7,530 nucleotides of DNA from JBKHJZ01 sp046537875 (GTDB lineage Bacteria > Actinomycetota > Acidimicrobiia > Acidimicrobiales > VFJN01): contig JBKHJZ010000155.1 in NCBI GenBank assembly GCA_046537875.1, positions 1-7,530 of the forward strand, written 5' to 3'. Position 1 is the first letter of the stretch. Each line of letters opens with the position of its first letter. Of the stretch, positions 1 to 7,530 are shown piece by piece. Position numbers and translations under genes: made by a program. Below the pieces are notes generated by a model, which was not told the DNA's origin, made no database searches, and saw nothing but the letters and a program-made list of their open reading frames with translations.

Positions 1-1166
1 CGCCCGCCCTGTCGGCCCCGCCGCCCCCGCCGCTCCCGCCGGAGCCCGCGCCCGGCCGCCCCACCTCCGGGCGCGGCCGCCGCATCGCGAACGTCGCCGG
101 GCTGGCCGTGCTCCTGCTGGGCGCCGCCACCGGCGGGGCCCTGCTCGGCCAGGCCATCGACGACGACACGCCGGACCCGGCCACATCGACCACGGCGGAT
201 GCACCTGCCAGCGAGCCGGAGCCACCCGGGGAGGGCGCCGGGAGCGAGCCCGACGAACCGCTGTCCCGGGCGGCGGCTGCGGTCCTGCCCAGCGTGGTGT
301 CGATCACCGTCGAGTCGTCGCAGGGTGAGGGCCAGGGCTCGGGCGTGGTCATCGGAGAGGACGGCACGATCCTCACCAACCACCACGTGGTCGCCGGCGC
401 CGGCGACGGTGGCCTCGCGGTCACGCTCGCCGACGGCACCACCGCGGACGCCGAGGTCGTCGGCAGCGACCCGGTCACCGACCTCGCCGTCATCCGGGTC
501 GAGGTCGAGGGTCTCACCCCCGCGACCCTCGGCAGCAGCGCAGACCTGAACGTGGGGGACACCGTCCTCGCCATCGGCAGCCCGCTCGGCCTCGACGGGT
601 CGGTGACAGCCGGCATCGTCAGCGCCCTGAACCGGGCCATCACCGTGGGCGGCGGCCCGCTCGGTGGCGGGGGACCGGCCTCGATGATCGACGCCATCCA
701 GACCGATGCCCCCATCAACCCCGGCAACTCCGGTGGGGCCCTCATCGACACCGACGGCCGGGTCGTCGGCATCAACACGGCGATCGCATCGCTCGCCTTC
801 GGCGTGGGTTCACAGGGAGGCAACATCGGCCTCGGGTTCGCCATCCCGATCGACGCGGCGCAAGACATCGCAGAGCGGCTCATCGCCGACGGCGAGGTGC
901 AGCACGCCTACCTCGGTGTGCGGATCGCCGATGCCCAGGACGGCGGCGCGATCGTCGCCTCCGTCGAAGACGGCAGCCCCGCGGCCGCGGCCGGGCTCGA
1001 GCGGGGCGACGTGGTGACCGATGTCGAGGGTGAGCCGATCGCGGATGCGGCCGACCTCACCGCCGCCGTCCGGTCCCAGCAGCCGGGCGACACGGTCACC
1101 CTGACCTACCGCCGGGACGGTGACGAGCGCACCGCCGACGTGGCCCTCGGGACGCTGCCCAACTGA
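1..1166 (+). CDS. Membrane-anchored HtrA/DegP-like serine protease with one PDZ domain (5' partial)
   Basis: The open frame runs unbroken from base 3 off the left edge, so the true start lies upstream; the in-frame GTG at 108 falls inside the membrane anchor and is unlikely to be the start. The 387 visible residues begin with a Pro-rich, presumably cytoplasmic stretch (bases 3-65), then basic residues and one hydrophobic helix (about 84-155), then an Asp/Pro/Glu/Thr-rich linker. Numbering from the codon at 108, the trypsin-like domain spans about 52-262. It has the S1C triad: His93 in TNHHVV (384-386), Asp125 in TDLAVI (480-482) and Ser208 in NPGNSGG (729-731). A single PDZ domain follows (about 267-348). 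HtrA proteins degrade or chaperone misfolded exported proteins; the anchor places the protease on the outer face of the membrane. All catalytic residues are present, so I expect an active enzyme. It is separated from the mrp operon by a terminator-like hairpin cluster. Which HtrA paralogue it is cannot be told from this fragment. Confidence 0.93.
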   Translation, partial: PALSAPPPPPLPPEPAPGRPTSGRGRRIANVAGLAVLLLGAATGGALLGQAIDDDTPDPATSTTADAPASEPEPPGEGAGSEPDEPLSRAAAAVLPSVVSITVESSQGEGQGSGVVIGEDGTILTNHHVVAGAGDGGLAVTLADGTTADAEVVGSDPVTDLAVIRVEVEGLTPATLGSSADLNVGDTVLAIGSPLGLDGSVTAGIVSALNRAITVGGGPLGGGGPASMIDAIQTDAPINPGNSGGALIDTDGRVVGINTAIASLAFGVGSQGGNIGLGFAIPIDAAQDIAERLIADGEVQHAYLGVRIADAQDGGAIVASVEDGSPAAAAGLERGDVVTDVEGEPIADAADLTAAVRSQQPGDTVTLTYRRDGDERTADVALGTLPN

Positions 1167-1171
1167 TCGCA

Positions 1172-1192
1172 ACGGGTGCACCTACGGGTGCA
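1172..1192 (+). repeat. Nine-base direct repeat just after htrA
   Basis: ACGGGTGCA occurs at 1172-1180 and again at 1184-1192, separated by three bases (period 12). It starts six bases after the htrA stop codon. The second copy contributes the right arm of the small hairpin at 1177-1192, so the repeat may simply be by-product of that structure, or it may be a short binding site. No function can be assigned. Confidence 0.5.
1177..1192 (+). other. Small hairpin with a UACG tetraloop
   Basis: TGCACC (1177-1182) pairs with GGTGCA (1187-1192) around the loop TACG. In RNA this is a six-base-pair stem closed by C-G with a UACG loop, a member of the UNCG tetraloop family known to be unusually stable. 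It lies directly against the larger hairpin at 1193-1234 with no gap. It probably acts together with that hairpin in ending the htrA transcript or in protecting its 3' end. This role is inferred from position only. Confidence 0.5.
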
Positions 1193-1234
1193 GACGGTGG
1201 AGCGGGACGATCCCCCTCGTCCCGTTCCACCGTC
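1193..1234 (+). terminator. Strong hairpin, probable terminator of the htrA transcript
   Basis: The arms 1193-1210 and 1217-1234 form an 18-base-pair stem (17 Watson-Crick pairs and one G-U) around a six-base loop (1211-1216). The structure begins 26 bases after the htrA stop. No T-run follows, which is usual for terminators proposed in high-GC actinobacteria but means that termination is inferred rather than shown. The stem is almost perfectly symmetric, so it could also act on transcripts from the opposite strand. Confidence 0.75.
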
Positions 1235-1241
1235 GTGTGAC

Positions 1242-1260
1242 GCCACCCGAGCCGGGTGGC
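1242..1260 (+). terminator. Third hairpin of the post-htrA cluster
   Basis: GCCACCC (1242-1248) pairs with GGGTGGC (1254-1260) around a five-base loop, giving a perfect seven-base-pair GC-rich stem seven bases after the larger hairpin. It may be a back-up terminator for htrA. It ends about 20 bases before the only candidate -10 box for the mrp operon, so it could also insulate that promoter. No T-run follows. Confidence 0.45.
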
Positions 1261-1467
1261 AGGCGACCCGGCACAGAGGGCTAGCATCGGTCCCTCGGCG
1301 TGCCGGGAAGTCTGGTCGGCAAGACCGTCGTCGACCGCCTGCAGGAGCCCTCGTCCCGTGCCGGACACCGCCCCCCGCAACGCATCCCCCAGGGCCCGCC
1401 GCCGCACGCCGGCCCGCCGAGGTGAGACGCTGCCGGCACTGAGCGGTCCCCGCAGCAGGGCCCGCTC
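1261..1467 (+). other. Non-coding leader region upstream of mrpA
   Basis: About 207 bases separate the last hairpin from mrpA. I see no credible gene here: open frames in it lack a ribosome site, and some overlap the hairpins. Only weak small stems are visible, for example GGTC/GACC at 1314-1326 and GCGG/CCGC at 1443-1453 just before the mrpA ribosome site. I do not recognise a c-di-AMP (ydaO-type), Na+ or other known riboswitch by its conserved core, though by-eye reading cannot exclude a divergent one. The mrpA start is preceded by a modest Shine-Dalgarno match, AGGG at 1457-1460, seven bases before the GTG. Confidence 0.5.
1282..1287 (+). promoter_or_regulatory. Candidate -10 box for the mrp operon
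   Basis: TAGCAT fits the actinobacterial TAnnnT -10 pattern and sits in the gap between the htrA hairpins and mrpA, where a promoter is expected. I see no convincing -35 box 16-19 bases upstream. If it is used, transcription would begin near 1294 and leave a leader of about 170 bases before the mrpA GTG. Such a short match can occur by chance, so this is weak evidence. Confidence 0.25.
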
Positions 1468-3948
1468 GTGACCTGGCTGCTCGTCGCGCACGGGGTCGTG
1501 GGCCTCGCCGTCATGGCGGGAGCCCCGCGGCTCGGCCGCTCGGCGTTCGCGCTCGGCGCCCTGCCGATGCTCGCCGCGCTCGGGCTCGGCGCGGCGTACG
1601 CCGACCGGATCCTCGACGGTGATGCCGTCCGGGAGACGACGAGCTGGGTCGGGGTCCTGGACCTCGGTGTCGACCTGCGCCTCGACGGCTTCGCCCTGCT
1701 CATGGTGCTCATCGTGTCGGGGATCGGCGTGGCGGTGATGGGCTACGGCGCCAGCTACTTCAGTCCCACCGCCCTGTCCGCCCGCATCGCGGGGCTGCTG
1801 GTGCTCTTCTCGGGCTCGATGCTCGGCGTGGTGCTGGCCGACAACCTGCTGCTCCTGTACACGTTCTGGGAGCTCACGTCGATCACGTCGTGGCTGCTCA
1901 TCGGGTCGCACCACACCGACACGTCGGCCCGCGCCGGCGCGCTCCACGCGCTGATCGTGACCTCTGCGGGGGGCCTGGCGATGCTGGCCGGGTTCGTGGT
2001 GCTGGGCCAGGCGGCGGGGACGTACTCGTTCAGCGAGATCCTCGCCGATCCCCCCTCCGGGGGCGCCGTCGGCATCGGGCTCGGCTGCATCCTGGTCGGG
2101 GTCGTCACCAAGTCCGCGCAGGTGCCCACCCACGCCTGGCTCCCCGGCGCCATGGTCGCGCCCACCCCGGTCAGCGCCTACCTGCACGCCGCCACCATGG
2201 TCAAGGCGGGCATCTACCTCGCTGCCCGGCTGGCGCCGGTCTTCGCCGTCGTCGGCTCGTGGCGGGCCGCCGTGACCGTGATCGGGCTCGCCACGATGCT
2301 GCACGGCGGCCTGCGCGCGCTCCAGCAGCACGATCTGAAGCTCCTGCTGGCGATGGGCACGGTCAGCCAGCTCGGGTTCATGCTCGTCCTGGTCGGCACC
2401 GGCCGCCCGGACGCCACCGTGGCGGGTGCGGTGCTGCTGCTGGCCCACGCCCTGTTCAAGGCCGCGCTGTTCCTCGTGGTCGGGATCATCGACCACGAGA
2501 CCGGGACCCGCGACCGCCGCCGCCTCCACGGCTTCGGTGCCGGGTGGCGGCCGGTCAAGGCCGTGACGCTGGTGTCGGCGGCGTCGATGGCCGGGCTTCC
2601 GCCGCTGTTCGGGTTCGTCGCGAAGGAGGGCGCGTACGACGCCTTCGTGCACGAGGGCGTCTGGGGAGTCGTCACGCTGGCCGGGCTGGTGGCCGGTTCG
2701 GTGCTCACCTTCGCCTACAGCGTGCGGTTCGCGGCACCGGTCCTGGCGCCGGCCGGCACGGCCGTCCGCGATGCGGTGAGCGACACCGCGGACAGCGGCG
2801 CTGCGTCCGGTGCCGGCGCCACCGGCGTCGGGACGCCCGACGCGCGCGAGGCTCACGAGGGTCGCGAGAGCCACGGGGCCCACGCGCCGTCGCTGCCGTT
2901 CGTGCTGCCGGCCCTGGTGCTCGCCGGGCTCACCGTGCTCGTCGGGCTGGCGGTGCCGCTCATCGACCCGCTCGTCGAGGCGGCGGCGCAGTCGCTCGAC
3001 GCCGGCGTGGAGCCGGTCCACCTGTCGCTGTGGCACGGCCTGAACGTCGTTCTCCTCCTGTCCCTGCTCACCTACGGCCTCGGTGTGCTGCTCGTCGCCG
3101 CCCGCCACCCGCTGGCGCGGCTCCAGGAGGCGCTCGCCACCCCGCACGGCGCCGACGAGGCGTTCACCGCGGCGATCCGGGGCCTGAACGCGACCGCCCG
3201 CCGGGTCACCGGGGTGACCCAGAGCGGCTCGCTCCCGGTCTACATCGCGGTCATCCTGCTCACCGCCGTCGCCGTCCCCAACGCGCTGCTCGCCCTCGAC
3301 GACGTGTGGGCCGGGTGGCCCCGCTTCGCCGAGACGCCGCTGCAGGTGGCCCTCGCCGCGGTCGTCGTCGGTGCGGCACTGGGCGCCGCCACGGTCGCCC
3401 GCCGCTTCGCGGCCGTCCTGCTGCTCGGGGGCGTCGGCTACGGCGTGGCGCTCGTGTTCGTGGTCCAGGGCGCCCCCGACCTCGCCCTCACGCAGTTCGC
3501 CGTGGAGACCCTCACGCTCGTGGTGTTCGCACTGGTGCTGCGCCACCTGCCCGAGCACTTCGAGCGCCGGGCCCCCGCGATCGGCACCTGGCTGCGGCTC
3601 ACGGTGGCCGGTGCCGTAGCGGCCGGCGTGTTCACCTTCGCGCTGGTCAGCGCCGGCAGCCGGGCCGGGCCGCCCATCTCGGGCGGCCTCATCGAACGGT
3701 CGCTGCCCGAGGGTGGCGGTCGCAACGTGGTGAACGTCATCCTCGTCGACTTTCGGGGCCTCGACACCCTGGGCGAGATCAGCGTCCTCGTCGTCGCCGG
3801 GCTCGGTGTGGTGGCGCTCGCCCGGGTGCGTCCGTGGTCATCGCGCCGCGACGAGCAGCGCCTCGGCGAGCGGCCCCCGGACGGGCCGGCCGTGGTCGAG
3901 TCTCCCGGTTCGGCGCTGCGATCCGCGCCCGTCGAGGAGGCGGGATGA
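1468..3948 (+). CDS. mrpA: Mrp cation/proton antiporter subunit A
   Basis: This 826-residue polytopic protein is the largest subunit of the Mrp Na+/H+ antiporter and is close to the usual 800 or so residues. Residues 1 to about 425 are NuoL-like, with the family landmarks Glu135 (FWELTS), Lys215 before THAWLPGAM, His240/Lys246 (LHAATMVKAG), Lys291 and Lys331. These charged in-membrane residues match those forming the proton path in Bacillus Mrp and complex I. Residues about 430-474 are a hydrophilic insert. The C-terminal third carries the NuoJ-like MbhD segment (GAPDLALTQFAVETL, about 668-682, Glu680) and the MbhE-like NVVNVILVDFRG/LDTLGE signature (753-770). A charged tail follows from about 790. 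The GTG start is chosen because the frame has a stop at 1423-1425 and no other ATG/GTG/TTG between, and hydrophobic sequence begins at once. MrpB is not fused to it. The stop overlaps mrpB by four bases. Confidence 0.96.
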   Translation: MTWLLVAHGVVGLAVMAGAPRLGRSAFALGALPMLAALGLGAAYADRILDGDAVRETTSWVGVLDLGVDLRLDGFALLMVLIVSGIGVAVMGYGASYFSPTALSARIAGLLVLFSGSMLGVVLADNLLLLYTFWELTSITSWLLIGSHHTDTSARAGALHALIVTSAGGLAMLAGFVVLGQAAGTYSFSEILADPPSGGAVGIGLGCILVGVVTKSAQVPTHAWLPGAMVAPTPVSAYLHAATMVKAGIYLAARLAPVFAVVGSWRAAVTVIGLATMLHGGLRALQQHDLKLLLAMGTVSQLGFMLVLVGTGRPDATVAGAVLLLAHALFKAALFLVVGIIDHETGTRDRRRLHGFGAGWRPVKAVTLVSAASMAGLPPLFGFVAKEGAYDAFVHEGVWGVVTLAGLVAGSVLTFAYSVRFAAPVLAPAGTAVRDAVSDTADSGAASGAGATGVGTPDAREAHEGRESHGAHAPSLPFVLPALVLAGLTVLVGLAVPLIDPLVEAAAQSLDAGVEPVHLSLWHGLNVVLLLSLLTYGLGVLLVAARHPLARLQEALATPHGADEAFTAAIRGLNATARRVTGVTQSGSLPVYIAVILLTAVAVPNALLALDDVWAGWPRFAETPLQVALAAVVVGAALGAATVARRFAAVLLLGGVGYGVALVFVVQGAPDLALTQFAVETLTLVVFALVLRHLPEHFERRAPAIGTWLRLTVAGAVAAGVFTFALVSAGSRAGPPISGGLIERSLPEGGGRNVVNVILVDFRGLDTLGEISVLVVAGLGVVALARVRPWSSRRDEQRLGERPPDGPAVVESPGSALRSAPVEEAG
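3934..3940 (+). promoter_or_regulatory. Ribosome binding site of mrpB
   Basis: GAGGAGG lies inside the last codons of mrpA, four bases before the mrpB ATG at 3945. It is the best Shine-Dalgarno match in the operon and fixes the mrpB start. Since it is inside mrpA, MrpB synthesis can start both by coupling from mrpA and by fresh ribosome binding. Confidence 0.75.
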
Positions 3949-4430
3949 GGCGATCCATCGTCGTCGACACGACGGCGCGCCTGGTCTTCCACTCGGCGCT
4001 CGTGCTCTCGATCTACCTGCTCTTCGCCGGCCACAACCAGCCGGGCGGGGGGTTCGTGGGCGGGCTCGTCGCAGGCGCGGCGGTCACGCTCATCTACGTG
4101 GCGGGCGGCATCGACGACGTGGAGACCCTCTCGCGGATCAGGCCCTGGACCGTGCTCGGCGGCGGGCTCGTCATCGCGGGCGGCACCGCTCTCGTGCCGC
4201 TGGCGGTCGGGGGGAGCCTTCTCGAGAGCGATCACGTCGCCGTCGACCTTCCGCTGTTCGGCGAGCTCGAGGTCACGAGCACGCTGGTGTTCGACATCGG
4301 CGTCTACGGCGTGGTCCTGGGCCTCGTCCTGATGGTCTTCGAGGCGTTCGGTGAGGAGCGGGAACCGGACGGGGCCGGGGAGGAGCTCGACGAGGGCCGG
4401 GCCGGCGCGCCGCCGGGGGACCGGCGATGA
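3945..4430 (+). CDS. mrpB: Mrp cation/proton antiporter subunit B
   Basis: This 161-residue membrane protein belongs to the MnhB/MrpB family, a small subunit needed for assembly and activity of the Mrp antiporter. It has about four hydrophobic helices (about 10-28, 34-55, 68-90 and 112-133). The family signature GHNQPGGGFVGGL lies at 29-41, and FDIGVYGVVLG at 116-126 includes an in-membrane Asp117. The last 25 or so residues (137-161) are acidic and hydrophilic and extend a little beyond the usual 140-residue length. The ATG overlaps the mrpA stop as ATGA, with a strong ribosome site just before it. The gene ends in a second ATGA overlap with mrpC. Its separateness from MrpA marks the seven-gene type of operon. 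Confidence 0.95.
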   Translation: MRRSIVVDTTARLVFHSALVLSIYLLFAGHNQPGGGFVGGLVAGAAVTLIYVAGGIDDVETLSRIRPWTVLGGGLVIAGGTALVPLAVGGSLLESDHVAVDLPLFGELEVTSTLVFDIGVYGVVLGLVLMVFEAFGEEREPDGAGEELDEGRAGAPPGDRR

Positions 4431-4911
4431 CCGTCGTCCTCGCGGCGGTGGCCGCCACGCTCTTCGGCTGTGGCACCTACCTGCTGCTCCAGCGCCAGCT
4501 CACCCGCATCCTCATCGGGCTGTCGTTGCTGTCGCACGGCGCCAACCTGCTGATCCTGCTGTCGGCCGGCGGCCGGGGACGGCCCACGTTCGTGGGCGGC
4601 GACGATGCCGGGGCGCTGCTGGATCCCCTGCCCCAGGCCTTCGTGCTCACCGCGATCGTGATCACCTTCGGCGCCACCGCCTTCCTGCTGGCGCTCGCCT
4701 ACAGGAGCTGGATGCTGACCCACGACGACGAGGTGCAGGACGATCTCGAGGATCGCCTGGTGGCGCGACGCACCCGTGCCGAGGAGGTGGAGGACGCCAT
4801 GGCCGCCCTCGCCGCCCAGCAGGCTGCGTTCCGGGAACCGGACGAAGGCGAGGCCGAGGGGGAGGCCGGGGGACCGGCGGGCCCGGAGCACGACACCGAG
4901 GAGCAGCTCCG

Positions 4912-4915
<4 letters not shown>
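4427..4915 (+). CDS. mrpC: Mrp cation/proton antiporter subunit C (NuoK-like) with long charged tail
   Basis: The first 95 or so residues are a typical MrpC, homologous to NuoK of complex I, with three membrane helices (about 2-22, 26-47 and 68-92). The family motifs are LSHGANLL at 35-42 and DPLPQAFVLTAIVITFGATA at 66-85. MrpC packs beside the antiporter-like subunits and helps form the ion path. Residues 96-162 form a hydrophilic, Glu/Asp/Arg/Ala-rich extension; the part near 101-135 looks able to form a helix or coiled coil and the end is Gly/Glu/Pro-rich. Bacillus MrpC is about 113 residues, so the tail is roughly 50 longer. The ATG overlaps the mrpB stop; GGGGGA at 4415-4420 is a plausible ribosome site. 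The stop overlaps the mrpD GTG by four bases. Confidence 0.94.
4898..4903 (+). promoter_or_regulatory. Ribosome binding site of mrpD
   Basis: GAGGAG sits eight bases before the GTG at 4912 and supports that codon as the mrpD start. The frame stays open upstream without a stop, so this site and the GTGA overlap with mrpC decide the start. Confidence 0.6.
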
Positions 4916-6383
<1,468 letters not shown>

Positions 6384-6387
<4 letters not shown>

Positions 6388-6968
6388 GGCGGCTGGCGCT
6401 CGTGGCCTGGCTCACCACCCTGTGGGTGATCCTGTGGCGCGACCTCACGGTCGGCAACGTCGTGAGCGGGGTCCTGGTGGCGGTGGCGATCATCGGTCTC
6501 TACCGGATGCGGCAGCTCAGGGTCGCCGAGCAGCCGGCCGGCCGCCGCCACACGGTGCGCCCGGTGGCCCTCATCCGCTTCGTTGGCTGGTTCGCCTACA
6601 AGCTCGTCGTCTCGAACGTGGTGGTCGCGCGGGAGATCATCACCCCCCGGGACACCATCCGGTCGGGCATCATCGCCGTCCCGATGATCGGGCACAGCCA
6701 GCTGGTGACCACGGTGGTGGCCGACGCCATCTCCCTGACGCCCGGCACGCTCACCCTGGAGGTCGGCGAGCGCCCGCCGACGCTGTACGTGCACGTCATG
6801 CACCTCTACGACGTCGACCGGGTGCGGCGCGACATCCTCACCCTCGAGCTGCTGGTCATGCGGGCGATCGGCTCGCGGGACGCGATCCGCCAGGCGGAGC
6901 TCGCAGTGGCGCAGCAGCCCGGGTCCGGCCACCGGAGGTCCGAGCGCTCACCCGGGGGGGCCCGGTGA
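6384..6968 (+). CDS. mrpE: Mrp cation/proton antiporter subunit E
   Basis: This 194-residue protein is MnhE/MrpE, a small subunit that in Bacillus is required for full antiport activity or complex formation. Residues 4-40 hold the N-terminal hydrophobic hairpin, and WFAYKLVVSNVVVAREI (69-85) is the typical third hydrophobic segment. After it comes the conserved soluble domain, with VVADAISLTPGTLTLEV (111-127), LYVHVMHLYD (134-143) and an acidic/basic helix. The final 25 or so residues (about 170-194) are a basic, Ser/Gly-rich tail; most family members end near 160-170. The ATG overlaps the mrpD stop as ATGA. No good Shine-Dalgarno is present upstream (only GGG at 6378-6380), so translation probably depends on coupling to mrpD. 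Its last codons carry a G7 tract and the end overlaps the mrpF GTG. Confidence 0.94.
6954..6960 (+). repeat. G7 homopolymer at the end of mrpE
   Basis: Seven consecutive G bases, flanked by CCC on both sides, lie five codons before the mrpE stop and four bases before the mrpF GTG. The tract may serve as a weak ribosome site for mrpF. It is also a natural place for slippage or for a sequencing error. The mrpE reading frame is intact as given. Confidence 0.7.
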
Positions 6969-7219
6969 TCATCACGGCCGCGTTCGTGCTGCTGATCGTG
7001 TCGGCGCTGTTGCTGGTGGTCCGCCTCGTGCGCGGACCGTCGATCGCCGACCGGGTGGTGGCCATCGACGCGATCCTCGTGGTCGTGGTCAGCGGGCTCG
7101 CGGTCAACGCCGCCCGCACCGGATCCACCGCCTTCACCGATGTCGCGGTGGTCATCGGCCTGCTCGGCTTCGTGGGCACCGGGGTCGCGTCCCGGTTCAT
7201 CGAACGGCGGGGAGCCTGA
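6965..7219 (+). CDS. mrpF: Mrp cation/proton antiporter subunit F
   Basis: This 84-residue protein has three membrane helices (about 3-22, 32-50 and 58-77) and is close to the usual 90 residues of MnhF/MrpF. The family signature RGPSIADRVVAIDAI lies at 23-37, with Asp29 and Asp35, and NAARTGSTAFTDVAVVIGLL follows at 48-67. These Asp residues are conserved in the family, and one is known in Bacillus to matter for antiport (recalled, not checked). The GTG at 6965 overlaps the mrpE stop as GTGA; it is the only start codon near the beginning of the hydrophobic segment. A GGAGGT at 6934-6939 is too far away (25 bases) to serve it. The stop TGA shares one base with the mrpG ATG. Confidence 0.93.
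   Translation: MIITAAFVLLIVSALLLVVRLVRGPSIADRVVAIDAILVVVVSGLAVNAARTGSTAFTDVAVVIGLLGFVGTGVASRFIERRGA
7209..7214 (+). promoter_or_regulatory. Ribosome binding site of mrpG
   Basis: GGGGAG within the last codons of mrpF lies four bases before the mrpG ATG at 7219. With the TGATG junction it supports that start. Confidence 0.55.
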
Positions 7220-7530
7220 TGCTGCGGCTGGCGAGCGACCTGCTGATGCTGGTGGGGGCGGCCTGGGCGCTGCTCGCGGCCCTCGGTGTGCTGCGGTTCG
7301 ACGACGTCTACAACCGCATGCACGCCGCGACGAAGTCCACGACGCTCGGCCTGCTGCTGATCCTGCCGGGAGCCGGCTTCCACCTCGGTGCCGCCGAGGC
7401 CGCCAAGCTGCTCCTGGTGGGCGTCCTCGTCTTCGTCACCGCTCCCGTCGGCGCCCATCTCGTGGGCCGGGCGGTCCACCACAGCCCACGCGGCACGGCC
7501 ATCCGGATCGACACTGTCGACGAGCTCCGG
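7219..7530 (+). CDS. mrpG: Mrp cation/proton antiporter subunit G (3' partial)
   Basis: The 104 visible codons run off the right edge with no stop. Three hydrophobic segments are present (about 5-26, 42-60 and 68-88). The MnhG/MrpG signature is clear: LGVLRFDDVYNRMHAATKST at 23-42, where family members typically have RFPDVYxRxHAATK, followed by TLGLLLILPG. A soluble stretch follows, ending within the window in IRIDTVDEL. MrpG is usually 100-125 residues, so only a short end is probably missing. It is the last of the seven conserved subunits, and the operon may or may not continue beyond the window. The start ATG overlaps the mrpF stop by one base (TGATG). Confidence 0.92.
   Translation, partial: MLRLASDLLMLVGAAWALLAALGVLRFDDVYNRMHAATKSTTLGLLLILPGAGFHLGAAEAAKLLLVGVLVFVTAPVGAHLVGRAVHHSPRGTAIRIDTVDELR

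Noticed and set aside
1176..1442. An 88-codon plus-strand open frame in the htrA-mrpA gap
   Set aside because: It would begin within the hairpin cluster, has no ribosome site, and encodes an Arg/Pro-rich sequence without recognisable features.
1096..3558. An 820-codon open frame on the minus strand opposite htrA's end and mrpA
   Set aside because: The protein would be made of Arg, Glu, His, Gly and Gln with no domain pattern. This is the usual antisense shadow of a hydrophobic protein gene in very GC-rich DNA. It also crosses the hairpin cluster, and the plus strand encodes a certain MrpA.
1890..3944. A long plus-strand open frame overlapping mrpA out of frame, ahead of mrpB
   Set aside because: Its product before the mrpB start is an Arg/Pro/Gly-rich low-complexity string with no family resemblance. 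Only the part from 3945 is a real gene (mrpB).

Overview
The window is very GC-rich, with codon third positions almost all G or C. It has GTG starts, tightly packed genes and no plasmid, phage or insertion-sequence signs. This fits the chromosome of a high-GC Gram-positive bacterium (Actinomycetota, inferred from composition, from the membrane-anchored HtrA with a proline-rich N-terminus, and from hairpin terminators without a T-run). I cannot name genus or family from the sequence alone.

Layout: bases 1-1166 hold the 3' part of a trypsin-like HtrA/DegP-family serine protease. It is open at the left edge, with a cytoplasmic Pro-rich region, one membrane anchor, the protease domain with complete His-Asp-Ser triad, and one PDZ domain. 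Bases 1167-1467 are a 301-base gap. It holds a compact cluster of three consecutive hairpins (1177-1260), the middle one an 18-bp stem that looks like the htrA terminator, then about 200 bases of leader before the next gene. From 1468 to the right edge lies one operon, mrpA-mrpB-mrpC-mrpD-mrpE-mrpF-mrpG, with mrpG open at the window end.

The seven mrp (also called mnh, sha or pha) genes encode the Mrp cation/proton antiporter, a hetero-oligomeric membrane complex. MrpA and MrpD are the large proton-path subunits related to NuoL/M/N of respiratory complex I, MrpC is NuoK-like, and the C-terminal part of MrpA is partly NuoJ-like. The complex uses the proton motive force to expel Na+ (in some versions K+, Ca2+ or Li+), serving salt tolerance and pH homeostasis. 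MrpA and MrpB are separate genes, so this is the seven-gene (group 1) arrangement rather than the fused MrpAB type. Every visible gene junction overlaps: five ATGA/GTGA four-base overlaps and one single-base TGATG. This strongly suggests translational coupling and fixed subunit stoichiometry.

I found no evidence of an undescribed system. The points worth a second look are the hairpin cluster and leader between htrA and mrpA, a His-containing hydrophilic insert in MrpA, a long charged tail on MrpC, and a G7 tract at the mrpE/mrpF junction where a -1 slip would join the two reading frames.
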